From: Comamonas sp. | GTDB taxonomy: Bacteria; Pseudomonadota; Gammaproteobacteria; Burkholderiales; Burkholderiaceae_C | Direction of reading: 5' to 3' | Assembly (NCBI GenBank): GCA_018384835.1 | Contig: JAHAYB010000521.1 | Coordinates: 1 to 9,482 of the forward strand | DNA: 9,482 bases | Shown: in pieces, positions 1-7,540 of the stretch | Numbering within the stretch: the first letter of the stretch is position 1 | How the letters are laid out: each line of letters starts with the position of its first letter | The notes under the pieces: model-generated | The model's input: the letters and a program-made list of their open reading frames with translations, nothing else | Told to the model about the DNA's origin: nothing | The model's database searches: none | Program-made: the position numbers and the translations under genes

Positions 1-1184
1 TAGAGCAAGCACAAGCCGCCCAAGAACATCTACACACCGAGCGCGAACGCCTGCTGTGGCAAATTGAAGAGCTGCAAAAGCTCAACCCCCGTGCCGATGA
101 ATGGGAAGAACTCAACCAGCAGCACGCCCGCCTCGCCCACGCCCAGACCCTGATTGACACCGCCCAAGCCAGCATTGCCTGCCTGGAAGGTGCAGAAGAC
201 GACAACGCCCACCACCACCATGGCAGCGCCACCACCAGCCTGACCCAGGGCTTAAACCGTGCCCTACAACTGCTGCAAGCCCAGGCACACTTAGAGCCTG
301 CCTTTACCAGCATTGCCGAGGTGCTGGCCAGCAGCTTGGCGCAGGTGGAAGATGCGCTGCACAGCCTGCACCTCTACACCCAGCGCACCGAGCTAGACCC
401 TGAGGGCCTGGCCAGCCTAGACGAGCGCCTGAGCCTATGGCTGCAATTAGCCCGTCGCTACAAACGCCTGCCCGAAGAGCTGCCCGCCCTGCTGGCAAGC
501 TGGCAAGAGCAACTCAGCGCCCTGGATAGCGCTACTGACCTGGACGCTCTGCAACAAGCCGCCCAGCACACCCAGGCGGCCTACCAGCAGGCAGCGCAAA
601 CCCTGTCCCAGCAACGCCGCAAGGCCGCACCCAGGCTGGCACAGGCCATCACCCATGCCATACAGGGGCTGGGCATGGAAGGCGGGGTGTTTGCTGTGCA
701 AATACAAGACCTGACCAGCCCCGGCGCAGATGGCCTGGACGATGTGCAGTTTTTGGTGGCAGGCCACCCCGGAGCCAGCCCCAGGCCGATTGGCAAAGTT
801 GCCTCTGGCGGCGAACTATCGCGCCTCTCGCTGGCGATTGCTGTGACCACCAGTGCCAAAGGGCAGGCTCCCACGCTGATTTTTGACGAGGTGGATGCTG
901 GCATAGGCGGCGCAGTCGCCCAAACCGTAGGCCGCCTGATGCACGATATTGGGCATACCCACCAAGTACTGGCCGTCACCCACCTACCCCAAGTTGCCGC
1001 CTGCGCTGACCAGCACTATGTGGTCAGCAAGCGCCGCAGCAAAACCGGCAGCACCAGCCAAGTTACCCCCGCCACAGCAGCGCAAAGAGAGCAGGAAATT
1101 GCCCGTATGCTGGGCGGCGAAAAAATCTCAGCCACGAGCCTAGCCCATGCGCGGGAAATGCTGGCAGAACCCACACCACAGTAG
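1..1184 (+). CDS. recN: DNA repair protein RecN, 3' part (5' end outside window)
   Basis: RecN is an SMC-like ATPase that acts on the nucleoid in recombinational repair of double-strand breaks. The open frame runs in from the left edge (first whole codon at 3) and ends with TAG at 1182-1184, giving 393 residues. E. coli RecN has about 553, so roughly 160 residues including the Walker A motif lie upstream. What is visible is the second part of the coiled coil ([20 protein letters not shown] and the Gln/Ala/Leu-rich stretch after it), then the C-terminal ATPase half: the ABC signature [15 protein letters not shown], Walker [14 protein letters not shown] and the switch-histidine segment [16 protein letters not shown]. 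It ends with [10 protein letters not shown], as the family does. A four-histidine run ([11 protein letters not shown]) sits in the coiled-coil region and looks like a lineage quirk. rapZ follows 49 bp downstream on the same strand, so co-transcription is plausible. No LexA box can be judged because the promoter is outside. Confidence 0.96.
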   Translation, partial: EQAQAAQEHLHTERERLLWQIEELQKLNPRADEWEELNQQHARLAHAQTLIDTAQASIACLEGAEDDNAHHHHGSATTSLTQGLNRALQLLQAQAHLEPAFTSIAEVLASSLAQVEDALHSLHLYTQRTELDPEGLASLDERLSLWLQLARRYKRLPEELPALLASWQEQLSALDSATDLDALQQAAQHTQAAYQQAAQTLSQQRRKAAPRLAQAITHAIQGLGMEGGVFAVQIQDLTSPGADGLDDVQFLVAGHPGASPRPIGKVASGGELSRLSLAIAVTTSAKGQAPTLIFDEVDAGIGGAVAQTVGRLMHDIGHTHQVLAVTHLPQVAACADQHYVVSKRRSKTGSTSQVTPATAAQREQEIARMLGGEKISATSLAHAREMLAEPTPQ

Positions 1185-1233
1185 CCGTTATGAGGCGATG
1201 AATAGGGTGAAAACTACGAAAGGAAGCAGCCCA

Positions 1234-2124
1234 ATGGCTTTAGATGTCGTACTGATTACCGGCATGTCCGGCTCTGGCAAGTCCGTGGCTTTGAACGCAT
1301 TGGAAGATGCAGGCTACTACTGCGTGGATAACCTGCCGCCCGAGTTGCTGCCCGCGTTTGTGCGCCTTAAACATGCCCACCACGGTAACCGCGTGGCCAT
1401 TGCTATTGATGCACGTAGCGCCGCCAGCCTGCCCAATCTGCCCAAGCGCTTGCAACAGCTCAGAACCCTGCGCGACCAGGGGGTGCAGCTGCACATTCTG
1501 TTTCTGGATGCCAATACCAGTACCTTGGTGCGCCGCTTTTCTGAAACACGCCGCCGCCACCCGCTGTCGCCCACTGATGCACCAGACGGCAAAGCCCTGG
1601 CTGAGGTGATTGAGCACGAGCGCGAACTACTGGCCGAGCTGCGTGAACATGCCCATGTGCTAGATACCAGCAGCCTGCTGGGGCCGCAGTTGCAAAGCTA
1701 TGTGCGCTCTTTGATACGCGCACCGGCCAACCAGCTCACCTTGGTGTTCCAGTCCTTTGGCTTCAAACACGGGTTGCCGCTGGATGCCGACTATGTGTTT
1801 GACGTGCGTATGTTGCCCAACCCCTATTACGACCCGCAATTGCGCCCCCTAACGGGTCGGGACGAGCCTGTACAACAATTTCTGCGCCAGCAGCCCAGCG
1901 CCCAGGCCATGCAGGCACATATCGCCCAGTTTCTGGATGAATGGTTGCCTGCCCACCAGGCCAATCACCGCAGCTACGTTACCGTGGCGATTGGTTGCAC
2001 GGGGGGGCAGCACCGCTCGGTATATTTAGTGGAGCAGCTCAGCGCTCAGTTTCAGGGGCAGTGGAACACGTTGCGCCGCCACCGCGAAATGGATGGGCGC
2101 AGCGGTAAAACCAAAGCACCCTAA
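1234..2124 (+). CDS. rapZ: RapZ, P-loop nucleotide-binding RNase adapter protein
   Basis: In E. coli, RapZ binds the small RNA GlmZ and presents it to RNase E, tuning glucosamine-6-phosphate synthase. Whether that target exists in this lineage cannot be told from the window. The protein has 296 residues (E. coli 284). The N-terminal P-loop GMSGSGKS is at 10-17 and a Walker B-like HILFLDA at 87-93. The C-terminal RNA-binding half holds FGFKHG (175-180), [14 protein letters not shown] (184-197) and the hallmark GCTGGQHRS (254-262) with its conserved Cys, His and Arg. The start at 1234 is chosen because AAAGGAAG (1219-1226) lies at good spacing and the family begins a few residues before the P-loop. 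An upstream ATG at 1147 would overlap recN and add 29 unrelated residues. An ATG at 1198 has GAGG only 2 nt before it. The last residues (after about 283) are basic, as in the E. coli protein. In many proteobacteria rapZ sits with ptsN or hprK; here its upstream neighbour is recN. Confidence 0.95.
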   Translation: MALDVVLITGMSGSGKSVALNALEDAGYYCVDNLPPELLPAFVRLKHAHHGNRVAIAIDARSAASLPNLPKRLQQLRTLRDQGVQLHILFLDANTSTLVRRFSETRRRHPLSPTDAPDGKALAEVIEHERELLAELREHAHVLDTSSLLGPQLQSYVRSLIRAPANQLTLVFQSFGFKHGLPLDADYVFDVRMLPNPYYDPQLRPLTGRDEPVQQFLRQQPSAQAMQAHIAQFLDEWLPAHQANHRSYVTVAIGCTGGQHRSVYLVEQLSAQFQGQWNTLRRHREMDGRSGKTKAP

Positions 2125-2125
2125 A

Positions 2126-2215
2126 CTAAACCCTGTTATCAGCAGCGCTCCAAGAACGCGTTTGCACTTGGAGCGCTGCCCCTCTAGCCCTGTTGCAGCA
2201 GCGCCTTGCACTTGG
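2126..2215. repeat. Imperfect direct repeat: duplicated 3' end of ihfA
   Basis: Two copies run in the same orientation. Copy 1 (2184-2215) is the last codons of ihfA including its stop. Copy 2 (2126-2171) lies just beyond the gene. Shared blocks in the same order are CTA, CCCTGTT, CAGCAGCGC and TTGCACTTGG (plus-strand reading). Copy 2 carries an extra stretch of about 13 bases (around 2149-2161) between the last two blocks. That extra stretch contains CCAAG, which pairs with the CTTGG of the final block, so the insertion creates the palindrome at 2142-2179. The block order makes chance unlikely, but no alignment score was computed. Confidence 0.7.
2142..2179. terminator. Perfect 13-bp palindrome between convergent rapZ and ihfA
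   Basis: GCAGCGCTCCAAG (2142-2154) is the exact reverse complement of CTTGGAGCGCTGC (2167-2179), with a 12-nt loop. It lies 17 bp past the rapZ stop and 4 bp past the ihfA stop, the expected place for a shared bidirectional terminator. Neither side has a clean T run directly after the stem: plus strand CCCTCTAG, minus strand TGATAACAGGGTTTAG. If it terminates, it is not a textbook intrinsic terminator. It may instead block 3' exonucleases or separate converging polymerases. Confidence 0.55.
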
Positions 2216-2525
2216 TGCTGGCATGAAACACCACCACCCGCCGCGCAGCAATCGGCACCAAATCCCCGGTGCGCGGGTTGCGCCCTGGGCGCGAGGCTTT
2301 ATCACGCACCTGAAAATTGCCCAAGCCAGAGATTTTGAGGTCTTCGCCCGTTGCCAAGCATTCGAGCATCAGCTCAAAAAAGCCATCGACCACCTCTTTC
2401 GCATCGTTTTTGTGCAGGCCAAGCTGTTCGGACAGTTGCTCTATCAGCTCGGCTTTGGTCAGGGTGGGCAAGGGGGGACAATCGCTGTGCGCTGCCTCCT
2501 CCAGTGGTAATAACTGCTGCGTCAT
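2184..2525 (-). CDS. ihfA: Integration host factor alpha subunit
   Basis: IHF is a heterodimer of IhfA and IhfB that binds specific sites in the minor groove and bends DNA sharply, shaping the nucleoid, promoters and recombination complexes. This protein has 113 residues against 99 in E. coli. The HU/IHF fold is clear: helical TLTKAELIEQLSEQLGL (21-37), KISGLGNFQVRDK (64-76), then the DNA-intercalating arm RPGRNPRTG (79-87), whose Pro84 matches the intercalating Pro65 of E. coli IhfA, and PIAARRVVVF (91-100). Two differences stand out: an N-terminal extension of about 20 residues, and a short, altered tail (HASTKCKALLQQG in place of RPGQKLK plus about 11 residues). ATG at 2525 is preceded by GAGG (plus-strand 2534-2537) with 8 nt spacing. 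That ribosome site lies inside the last pheT codons and only 4 nt separate the pheT stop from this start, so translational coupling to pheT is likely. The arrangement pheS-pheT-ihfA matches E. coli. Confidence 0.95.
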   Translation of the reverse strand: MTQQLLPLEEAAHSDCPPLPTLTKAELIEQLSEQLGLHKNDAKEVVDGFFELMLECLATGEDLKISGLGNFQVRDKASRPGRNPRTGDLVPIAARRVVVFHASTKCKALLQQG

Positions 2526-2529
2526 GGGC

Positions 2530-4980
2530 TTAACCTCGCAACTTTGCGCCCACTTGGGCGGCCAAAGCCGCTACTACGGCTTGCACGGCGGTTTCAATGT
2601 CCGTATCCACCAAAGCGGCATCGTCACGCCCCAGGCGTAGGCGCAGCGCCAGGCTTTTCTCATCCTGTGCCAAAGCACCGGCAGCGGCTTCTTCGCCGGC
2701 CTTGAGCTTTTTTGGGCGGAAGACATCAAACAGCACGACCGAGCGCAGCAAAGGCGCGGCAGCTTCTGCACCCTGCACCGCCCGCATTACCTGGCTATGG
2801 CTGACCGCCTCTTTAACCACCACGGCAATATCACGCTCCACCATTTGGTGTTTGGAGACCGGCGCAAACACCGGCACGGAGCGCTGAAGCACGGCATCCA
2901 AATCCAGCTCGAACAGCACGGGCGCTTGCGGCAAATCCCATTGCTGTCGCCATTTGGGGTGTAACTCGCCAACAAAGCCAATCGCCTTGCCATCCAGCAG
3001 CACACGGGCACAGCGCCCTGGGTGCATGGCGGGGTGCTCGGCAGGTTCAAAGCTGGGGCGCAGGGGGGCAAGCAGCGCCTCCACATCGCCCTTGGCATCG
3101 AAGAAGTCAATCTTCGCTTCGGACACACCCCATTGCAGTTGCTGGGCTGCGCCATAGGCCAAACCCGCCACGCGCATGGGCTGGGCAAAGCCTTTGACGC
3201 TGGTGTCGCTGTCGGTAATGCTGTCGTCTTTCCAGAAGACACGCCCCAACTCGAACACGCGCACGCGGGGGGCTTTGCGGTCGAGGTTGAACTTGAGCAC
3301 TTGCAGCAAAGAACCCAGCAAGGACGAGCGCATCACGCTCAATTGGCTGGCAATGGGGTTCAGTAGCTGGATGGGGTTGGTGTTACCCGCCAGTTCATGC
3401 TCCCATTTTTCTTCTACAAAGCTGAAGTTGATGGTTTCCTGATAGCCCAGCCCCGCCAGCAGACGGCGCACAGCAAAGGCGCTACGGCGATTTTCAGCAG
3501 GCAGCTTGGGCGCAATCGGAGCCAGCGGCTTGCTAGTGGGCAGCTTGTCGTAGCCAATCATGCGGGCGACTTCTTCAATCAGGTCTTCCTCAAGATTGAT
3601 GTCGAAGCGGAAGGTGGGGGCAGTCACCGTTACTACGCCGTCTTTGCCTTGGGCAGGTAGCCCCAGGCCGTTCAGGGCATCCACGCATTGCTGCTCGGTG
3701 ACGGGCATACCGATGACCTTGGCCGCCCGTGCTACGCGCAGTTGTACCGGCTTGGGTGTGGGCATATTGGGCTGCTGGTCGTCCATCACGCCGCAGCTTG
3801 TTTCGGGCGTGCCGCAAATCTCCAGCACCAGGGCGGTAATGCGCTCGATGACCTGCACGGTGTGGGCAGGGTCAACGCCGCGCTCGAAACGATGGCCTGC
3901 ATCGGTCGAAAAGTTAAAGCGGCGCGAACGCCCCGCCACCGCCTTCGGCCACCAGAAAGCGGCTTCGATATAGATATTGCGCGTGGCATCAGCAACCGCC
4001 GTGGCTTCGCCGCCCATGATGCCGGCCAGCGATTCCAAACCGCGCTCATCGGCAATGACACCGACTTCCGCATCTACGGTGACGGTGTTGCCGTTGAGCA
4101 ATTCCAGCTGTTCATCGGCTTTGCCCCAGCGCACTTGCAGGCCGCCCTGGATTTTGTCGAGGTCAAAAATATGGCTGGGCTGACCCAGTTCAAACATCAC
4201 GTAGTTGGAAATATCCACCAGCGGCGACACCGAACGCTGACCACAACGCGCCAGACGATCCACCATCCACTGCGGGGTTTTGACCTGGGTATTCACCCCG
4301 CGCACGATGCGGCCAGAAAAGCGTCCGCACAGGTCGCTGGCCTCAATGGTGATGGGCAGCTTGTCTTGGTGGCCAACGGTGGCTTGGGGGAAATCCAAAG
4401 GCTGCAAGGGCGCACCTGTCAAAGCCGCCAGCTCACGCGCCACACCATAGACCGACAGGCAATGCGCCAGATTGGGCGTCAATTTGAGGGTGAACAGCGT
4501 ATCGTCCAGATTCAAGTACTGGCGGATGTTTTGTCCCAGCGGTGCGTCCAGCGGCAGCTCTAGCAGGCCATCATGGTCTTGCGACAGCCCCAGCTCACGC
4601 GCCGAGCACAACATGCCAAAACTTTGCACACCGCGCAGCTTGCCCACTTTGATTTTGAAGGGCTTGCCATCTTCGCCGGGGGGCAATTCTGCGCCCACGG
4701 TAGCGCAGGGCACACGGATGCCTACGCGAGCGTTAGGCGCACCGCAGACAATGCTCAGTAGCTCTGGCGCACCCACATCGACCTGACAGACGCGCAGACG
4801 GTCGGCATCGGGGTGTTGCACCGCCTCTTTGATTTCGCCCACGACGATGCCGGTAAAGGGCGGAGCAACGGGGTCAAGCTCTTCGACTTCCAGGCCAGCC
4901 ATGGTCAGGGTATCGGCCAGCTCTTGGGTACTCAAAGGCGGGTTGCAGTATTGGCGCAACCAGGATTCAGGAAATTGCAT
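2530..4980 (-). CDS. pheT: Phenylalanyl-tRNA synthetase beta subunit
   Basis: This is the beta chain of the cytosolic alpha2-beta2 enzyme that charges tRNA-Phe. Beta carries tRNA recognition and editing of mischarged Tyr-tRNA-Phe. The protein has 816 residues (E. coli 795). Domains in order: N-terminal B1 (1-40) and the EMAPII-like tRNA-binding fold (about 40-150, with EAVQHPDADRLRVCQVDVG); B3/B4 editing module (about 205-390) with GQPSHIFD, IEAAFWWP and TDAGHRFERGVDP, which keep the His270, Glu339, Thr359 and Ala361 equivalents of the E. coli editing pocket by my hand alignment; B5 DNA-binding-like domain (about 400-475); the catalytically inactive synthetase-like core (about 485-690); and a C-terminal ferredoxin-fold anticodon-binding domain (about 705-816). 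The last domain has an Ala/Glu/Lys-rich insert, RPKKLKAGEEAAAGALAQ, longer than in E. coli. ATG at 4980 has AAAGGTG about 9 nt upstream, in the 22-nt gap from pheS. Confidence 0.98.
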   Translation of the reverse strand: MQFPESWLRQYCNPPLSTQELADTLTMAGLEVEELDPVAPPFTGIVVGEIKEAVQHPDADRLRVCQVDVGAPELLSIVCGAPNARVGIRVPCATVGAELPPGEDGKPFKIKVGKLRGVQSFGMLCSARELGLSQDHDGLLELPLDAPLGQNIRQYLNLDDTLFTLKLTPNLAHCLSVYGVARELAALTGAPLQPLDFPQATVGHQDKLPITIEASDLCGRFSGRIVRGVNTQVKTPQWMVDRLARCGQRSVSPLVDISNYVMFELGQPSHIFDLDKIQGGLQVRWGKADEQLELLNGNTVTVDAEVGVIADERGLESLAGIMGGEATAVADATRNIYIEAAFWWPKAVAGRSRRFNFSTDAGHRFERGVDPAHTVQVIERITALVLEICGTPETSCGVMDDQQPNMPTPKPVQLRVARAAKVIGMPVTEQQCVDALNGLGLPAQGKDGVVTVTAPTFRFDINLEEDLIEEVARMIGYDKLPTSKPLAPIAPKLPAENRRSAFAVRRLLAGLGYQETINFSFVEEKWEHELAGNTNPIQLLNPIASQLSVMRSSLLGSLLQVLKFNLDRKAPRVRVFELGRVFWKDDSITDSDTSVKGFAQPMRVAGLAYGAAQQLQWGVSEAKIDFFDAKGDVEALLAPLRPSFEPAEHPAMHPGRCARVLLDGKAIGFVGELHPKWRQQWDLPQAPVLFELDLDAVLQRSVPVFAPVSKHQMVERDIAVVVKEAVSHSQVMRAVQGAEAAAPLLRSVVLFDVFRPKKLKAGEEAAAGALAQDEKSLALRLRLGRDDAALVDTDIETAVQAVVAALAAQVGAKLRG

Positions 4981-5002
4981 AACTTAAAACACCTTTGCCA
5001 AA

Positions 5003-6055
5003 TCAACGAAATTGCGACAGAAAGCGAATGTCGCCGTCAAAGAACAGGCGCAAATCATTCACGCCGTAGCGCAGCATGGTCAGGCGGTCAGGCCCCATGC
5101 CAAAGGCAAAGCCGATAAAGCGCTCGGGGTCTAACCCCATATTGCGTACCACGTTGGGGTGAACTTGGCCACTGCCCGCCACTTCCAGCCACTTACCCGC
5201 TAAGGGGCCGCTTTGGAATTGAATGTCGATTTCCGCGCTTGGCTCGGTAAAGGGGAAAAAGCTGGGGCGAAAGCGCAGCACCAAGTCTTCGCTTTCAAAA
5301 AAGGTTTTACAAAAATCGGTGAACACCACCTTCAAATCCTTGAAGCTGACGTTCTCGCCAATCCACAGCCCTTCACATTGGTGAAACATGGGCGAGTGCG
5401 TAGCGTCCGAGTCCACGCGGTAAGTGCGCCCGGGGGCAATCACGCGGATTTCTGGCATTTCCTGCCCAGCATCAATCAGATGGCAGTAGCGCTTGACATG
5501 CTGCACCGCATGGCGCACCTGCATGGGGCTGGTGTGGGTGCGTAGCAAATTGGGGGCGTTTTCCGTGCCGCCTTCTACATAGAAGGTGTCGTGCATGGAA
5601 CGTGCGGGATGGTCTTCCGGGGTGTTGAGCGCGGTGAAGTTGAACCAGTCGGATTCAATCTCGGGGCCATCGGCCACATCAAAGCCCATAGAGGTAAAAA
5701 TGCCTTCGATGCGCTCCAGCGTCAGGGACACGGGGTGCAGACCACCCGTACCACGCTGGCGACCGGGCAGGCTTACGTCTAGGCGCTCGGCTTGAAGCTG
5801 TAGCTCTAGCTCGGCATCGGCCAGGGCTTGGCGGCGCTCGCTCAAAGCCGCTTCAATGGCTTGTTTGGCAAGATTGATGGCCGCGCCGCGTGTTTTTTTC
5901 TCTTCTACGCTTAACTTGGCCATGCCTTTCATCAGCTCAGTCATCTTGCCCGACTTGCCTAGAAACTGGGCTTTGGCGTTTTCCAAATCAACAGGGGTTG
6001 CGGCTTGGGCAAATAGCTCGCGGGCACTGGCAACCAAGGAATCCAACTCGTTCAT
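5003..6055 (-). CDS. pheS: Phenylalanyl-tRNA synthetase alpha subunit
   Basis: The alpha chain holds the class II active site that activates phenylalanine and transfers it to the 2'-OH of tRNA-Phe. The protein has 350 residues (E. coli 327). The N-terminal coiled-coil arm that contacts tRNA spans about 1-95. Class II motif 1 is at [20 protein letters not shown] (106-125), motif 2 at [20 protein letters not shown] (210-229), the phenylalanine-pocket segment at [11 protein letters not shown] (263-273) and motif 3 at [17 protein letters not shown] (315-331). Ala317 corresponds to Ala294 of E. coli, the residue that sets amino-acid pocket size, and is wild type here. The ribosome site is modest: an A-rich AAAGAG five bases before the ATG at 6055. 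pheT follows after 22 nt, so the two subunits are surely co-expressed. The 133-bp upstream gap contains a possible promoter and a hairpin (see those entries). Confidence 0.98.
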   Translation of the reverse strand: MNELDSLVASARELFAQAATPVDLENAKAQFLGKSGKMTELMKGMAKLSVEEKKTRGAAINLAKQAIEAALSERRQALADAELELQLQAERLDVSLPGRQRGTGGLHPVSLTLERIEGIFTSMGFDVADGPEIESDWFNFTALNTPEDHPARSMHDTFYVEGGTENAPNLLRTHTSPMQVRHAVQHVKRYCHLIDAGQEMPEIRVIAPGRTYRVDSDATHSPMFHQCEGLWIGENVSFKDLKVVFTDFCKTFFESEDLVLRFRPSFFPFTEPSAEIDIQFQSGPLAGKWLEVAGSGQVHPNVVRNMGLDPERFIGFAFGMGPDRLTMLRYGVNDLRLFFDGDIRFLSQFR

Positions 6056-6188
6056 GGCGACTCTTTTTTTGGGGCGTTCAAATCAAGGTTCAATAAAACA
6101 AGGGCTAGTGCCTTTTCAAGCTCTAGCCCTTGCCGGATGGAGTGCTAACAGCCGCCAAGCCTGAGCCTGTCAACCGCTAGAACGTGAA
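6056..6188 (-). promoter_or_regulatory. Possible pheST promoter and leader
   Basis: Reading the minus strand from the rplT stop, a perfect TTGACA (6173-6168) is followed after 17 bp by TGTTAG (6150-6145). The first hexamer matches the sigma70 -35 consensus fully. The second matches the -10 in only 3 of 6 positions, so strength is doubtful. Predicted transcription would start near 6138, almost at the hairpin at 6099-6132. I searched all three frames for a pheM-like leader peptide. There is no ATG or GTG start, and TTG starts give only short frames without a phenylalanine run. E. coli-style pheM attenuation is therefore not supported. Confidence 0.4.
6091..6132 (-). terminator. Hairpin with T-rich tail between rplT and pheS
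   Basis: A perfect 10-bp stem (CAAGGGCTAG with CTAGCCCTTG, plus positions 6099-6108 and 6123-6132) encloses a 14-nt loop. On the minus strand it is followed at once by TTTTATTG. The plus strand has no T run on its side, so the signal is directional and faces pheS. It could end the rplT transcript, with partial read-through into pheST, or act as an attenuator. Folding energy was not computed. Confidence 0.65.
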
Positions 6189-6548
6189 TCAAGCAGCCAG
6201 CTTGGCCTTGACTTGCTCCACGATGCTGCCAAACGCAGCTTTGTCATGCACAGCGATATCGGCCAGCATTTTGCGGTCGATTTCGATAGCAGCTTTCTTC
6301 AGGCCATTGGCAAACTGGCTGTAGGTCAGACCCAGTTCACGGGCAGCGGCGTTGATACGGGTAATCCACAGACGGCGGAATACGCGCTTCTTGTTGCGGC
6401 GGTCACGGTAGGCGTATTGGCCTGCCTTCATTACCGCTTGCTTGGCAACGCGGAAGACGTTACCACGGCGACCACGGAAGCCCTTGGCTTGGGCGAGAAC
6501 TCGTTTGTGGCGGGCGCGAGCCGTTACACCACGTTTGACGCGAGGCAT
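6189..6548 (-). CDS. rplT: 50S ribosomal protein L20
   Basis: L20 binds 23S rRNA early and is essential for 50S assembly. In E. coli and Bacillus it also represses the rpmI-rplT unit by binding mRNA that imitates its rRNA site. The protein has 119 residues (E. coli 118), starting [18 protein letters not shown] with the usual basic N-terminal extension (about 1-60) that threads into rRNA, then the globular part with [20 protein letters not shown]. The ATG at 6548 has a strong AAGGAG seven bases upstream. The gap to rpmI is only 26 nt, so L35 and L20 are made from one message. Confidence 0.98.
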   Translation of the reverse strand: MPRVKRGVTARARHKRVLAQAKGFRGRRGNVFRVAKQAVMKAGQYAYRDRRNKKRVFRRLWITRINAAARELGLTYSQFANGLKKAAIEIDRKMLADIAVHDKAAFGSIVEQVKAKLAA

Positions 6549-6574
6549 AGTGTTTCTCCTTGTTCGTCAGTGAA

Positions 6575-6778
6575 TTACAGGCCAGCCGTAGGCATCATCT
6601 TGGCGATAGAGCCCAAATCGGACTCATGCACATTGACGATACCGCGCAGGTTACGTTTGTTTTTGGTGGTCTTCTTGGTCAGAATGTGACGCTTGAAGGC
6701 TTGACCGCGCTTAACGGTACCACCGGGACGCACGCGAAAACGTTTCTTCGCGCTGCTCTTGGTTTTCATTTTGGGCAT
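6575..6778 (-). CDS. rpmI: 50S ribosomal protein L35
   Basis: L35 is a small basic protein of the large ribosomal subunit. The 67-residue product starts [20 protein letters not shown] and ends [11 protein letters not shown], close to the family's 64-66 residues throughout. The start at 6778 is fixed by family alignment and by AGGAG six bases upstream. The open frame continues further upstream to 6913, but that stretch has no L35 similarity and overlaps the structured leader. In E. coli this is the gene whose initiation L20 controls, with rplT coupled behind it. The 155-nt leader here is a candidate for the same control. Confidence 0.97.
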   Translation of the reverse strand: MPKMKTKSSAKKRFRVRPGGTVKRGQAFKRHILTKKTTKNKRNLRGIVNVHESDLGSIAKMMPTAGL

Positions 6779-6933
6779 TGAATGCTCCTGTTGATTGTGC
6801 TCACAAGGCGTTTGCCACCACAGCAAAACTTGTTGGCCCCGAGACACTTCTAGGTGCTGACCCGATAAGGCCAGCACACAAAAAACCTGGCTTTGCCATC
6901 GCTGGCAAGCCAAGTTGATTGTTCAAAAAAGGC
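6779..6933 (-). promoter_or_regulatory. Structured rpmI leader, candidate L20 autoregulatory region
   Basis: After the terminator-like hairpin at 6880-6914 come two further elements. Hairpin 2 (6854-6877) pairs GTGCTGGCC with GGTCAGCAC: 9 bp including one G-U, around a 6-nt loop. A third, weaker stem pairs TTTGC with GCAAA and CAAG with CTTG just before the rpmI ribosome site. The TGTGCT in the 5' arm of hairpin 2 (minus 6878-6873) can instead pair with AGCACA (minus 6801-6796), about ten bases before AGGAG, so two exclusive folds are possible. L20 control of this operon is established in E. coli and Bacillus. Its operation through this leader is inference. Confidence 0.5.
6880..6914 (-). terminator. 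Intrinsic terminator between infC and rpmI
   Basis: On the minus strand the stem CTTGGCTTGCCA pairs with TGGCAAAGCCAGG: 12 pairs with one G-U and one bulged A, closed by a GCGA loop of the GNRA type. Six T residues (6885-6880) follow directly. This is the best intrinsic terminator in the window. It sits 19 nt after the infC stop, inside what is normally one operon, so it probably lowers or gates expression of the ribosomal protein genes relative to infC. Confidence 0.8.
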
Positions 6934-7536
6934 TTATTCCGCTTTCTCTGTGCCTTCAGCCTGCTCTGCAGGTTTGCCAGTGCTAGCTGGCTTTTTACGG
7001 GCGGGGGCAATCATCATCACCATTTGACGGCCTTCCAGCTTGGGGAATTGTTCCACCTGGATGCTGTCTGCCAAATCGTCGCGCAGGCGGTTCAAAAGAT
7101 CCATGCCCAACTGTTGGTGCGTGATTTCGCGGCCACGAAAGCGGAGGGTGATTTTACACTTATTACCATCAGCCAAAAAACGTCGGATATTACGCAGCTT
7201 GATGCTGTAGTCACCGTCGTCCGTGCCAGGGCGGAACTTCACCTCTTTGACCTCAACCACGGCTTGCTTGGCTTTGGCTTCAGCGGCTTTTTTCTGCTCT
7301 TGGTACTTGAACTTGCCGTAATCCATCAAGCGACAGACCGGAGGGTTGGCAGTGGAGGCAATTTCCACCAAATCAACATCAAACTCACCGGCAGCATGCA
7401 AGGCCTCTTGCAGCGGCACGATCCCTAGAGCCTCGTTGTCTGGCCCCATCAGACGGATTTCTGGCGCGGTAATTTCTCGGTTGAGACGGTGCTTGCGCTC
7501 TTCACGCTGGCGACGGTCACGAAATTCTGTAGCTAT
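6934..7536 (-). CDS. infC: Translation initiation factor IF3 (probable ATA start)
   Basis: IF3 binds the 30S subunit, prevents premature 50S joining and checks the start codon-initiator tRNA match. The protein has 200 residues if started at ATA 7536-7534 (E. coli 180). The N-domain spans about 1-78, ending in the family signature [10 protein letters not shown] (69-78). A Lys/Ala-rich helical linker spans about 80-95. The C-domain spans about 96-182, with [12 protein letters not shown] (99-110), [14 protein letters not shown] and [10 protein letters not shown] hydrophilic tail of about 20 residues rich in Lys, Ala and Glu has no E. coli counterpart. There is no ATG near the start. GTG (7545) and ATT (7542) lie on top of or 2 nt from the Shine-Dalgarno match, whereas ATA is 8 nt from it and gives MATEFRDRR, the N-terminus I recall from related Burkholderiales. 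The gene is certain; the exact start codon is inference. thrS lies 107 bp upstream. Confidence 0.95.
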   Translation of the reverse strand: MATEFRDRRQREERKHRLNREITAPEIRLMGPDNEALGIVPLQEALHAAGEFDVDLVEIASTANPPVCRLMDYGKFKYQEQKKAAEAKAKQAVVEVKEVKFRPGTDDGDYSIKLRNIRRFLADGNKCKITLRFRGREITHQQLGMDLLNRLRDDLADSIQVEQFPKLEGRQMVMMIAPARKKPASTGKPAEQAEGTEKAE

Positions 7537-7540
7537 GGCA

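Noticed and set aside
1147..1233. Longer rapZ reading frame starting inside recN
   Set aside because: The extra residues are unlike RapZ, while the ATG at 1234 has AAAGGAAG at proper spacing and matches the family start before the P-loop.
2193..2510. 105-codon plus-strand frame opposite ihfA
   Set aside because: It is a mirror frame of ihfA, with no family resemblance and a convergent position that offers no promoter.
3688..4563. 291-codon plus-strand open frame opposite pheT
   Set aside because: It is fully antisense to well-conserved pheT coding sequence, shows no recognisable domain, and its composition is what reverse-complemented GC-rich codons give. I see no ribosome site that would argue for it.
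6056..6188. pheM-type leader peptide gene
   Set aside because: No ATG or GTG start occurs in the gap, and the TTG-started frames are very short and lack a phenylalanine run.
6779..6913. Upstream in-frame extension of rpmI
   Set aside because: The added 45 residues do not resemble L35, the L35 family starts at MPKMKTKSS, and a good ribosome site sits right before that ATG. The stretch is a structured leader.
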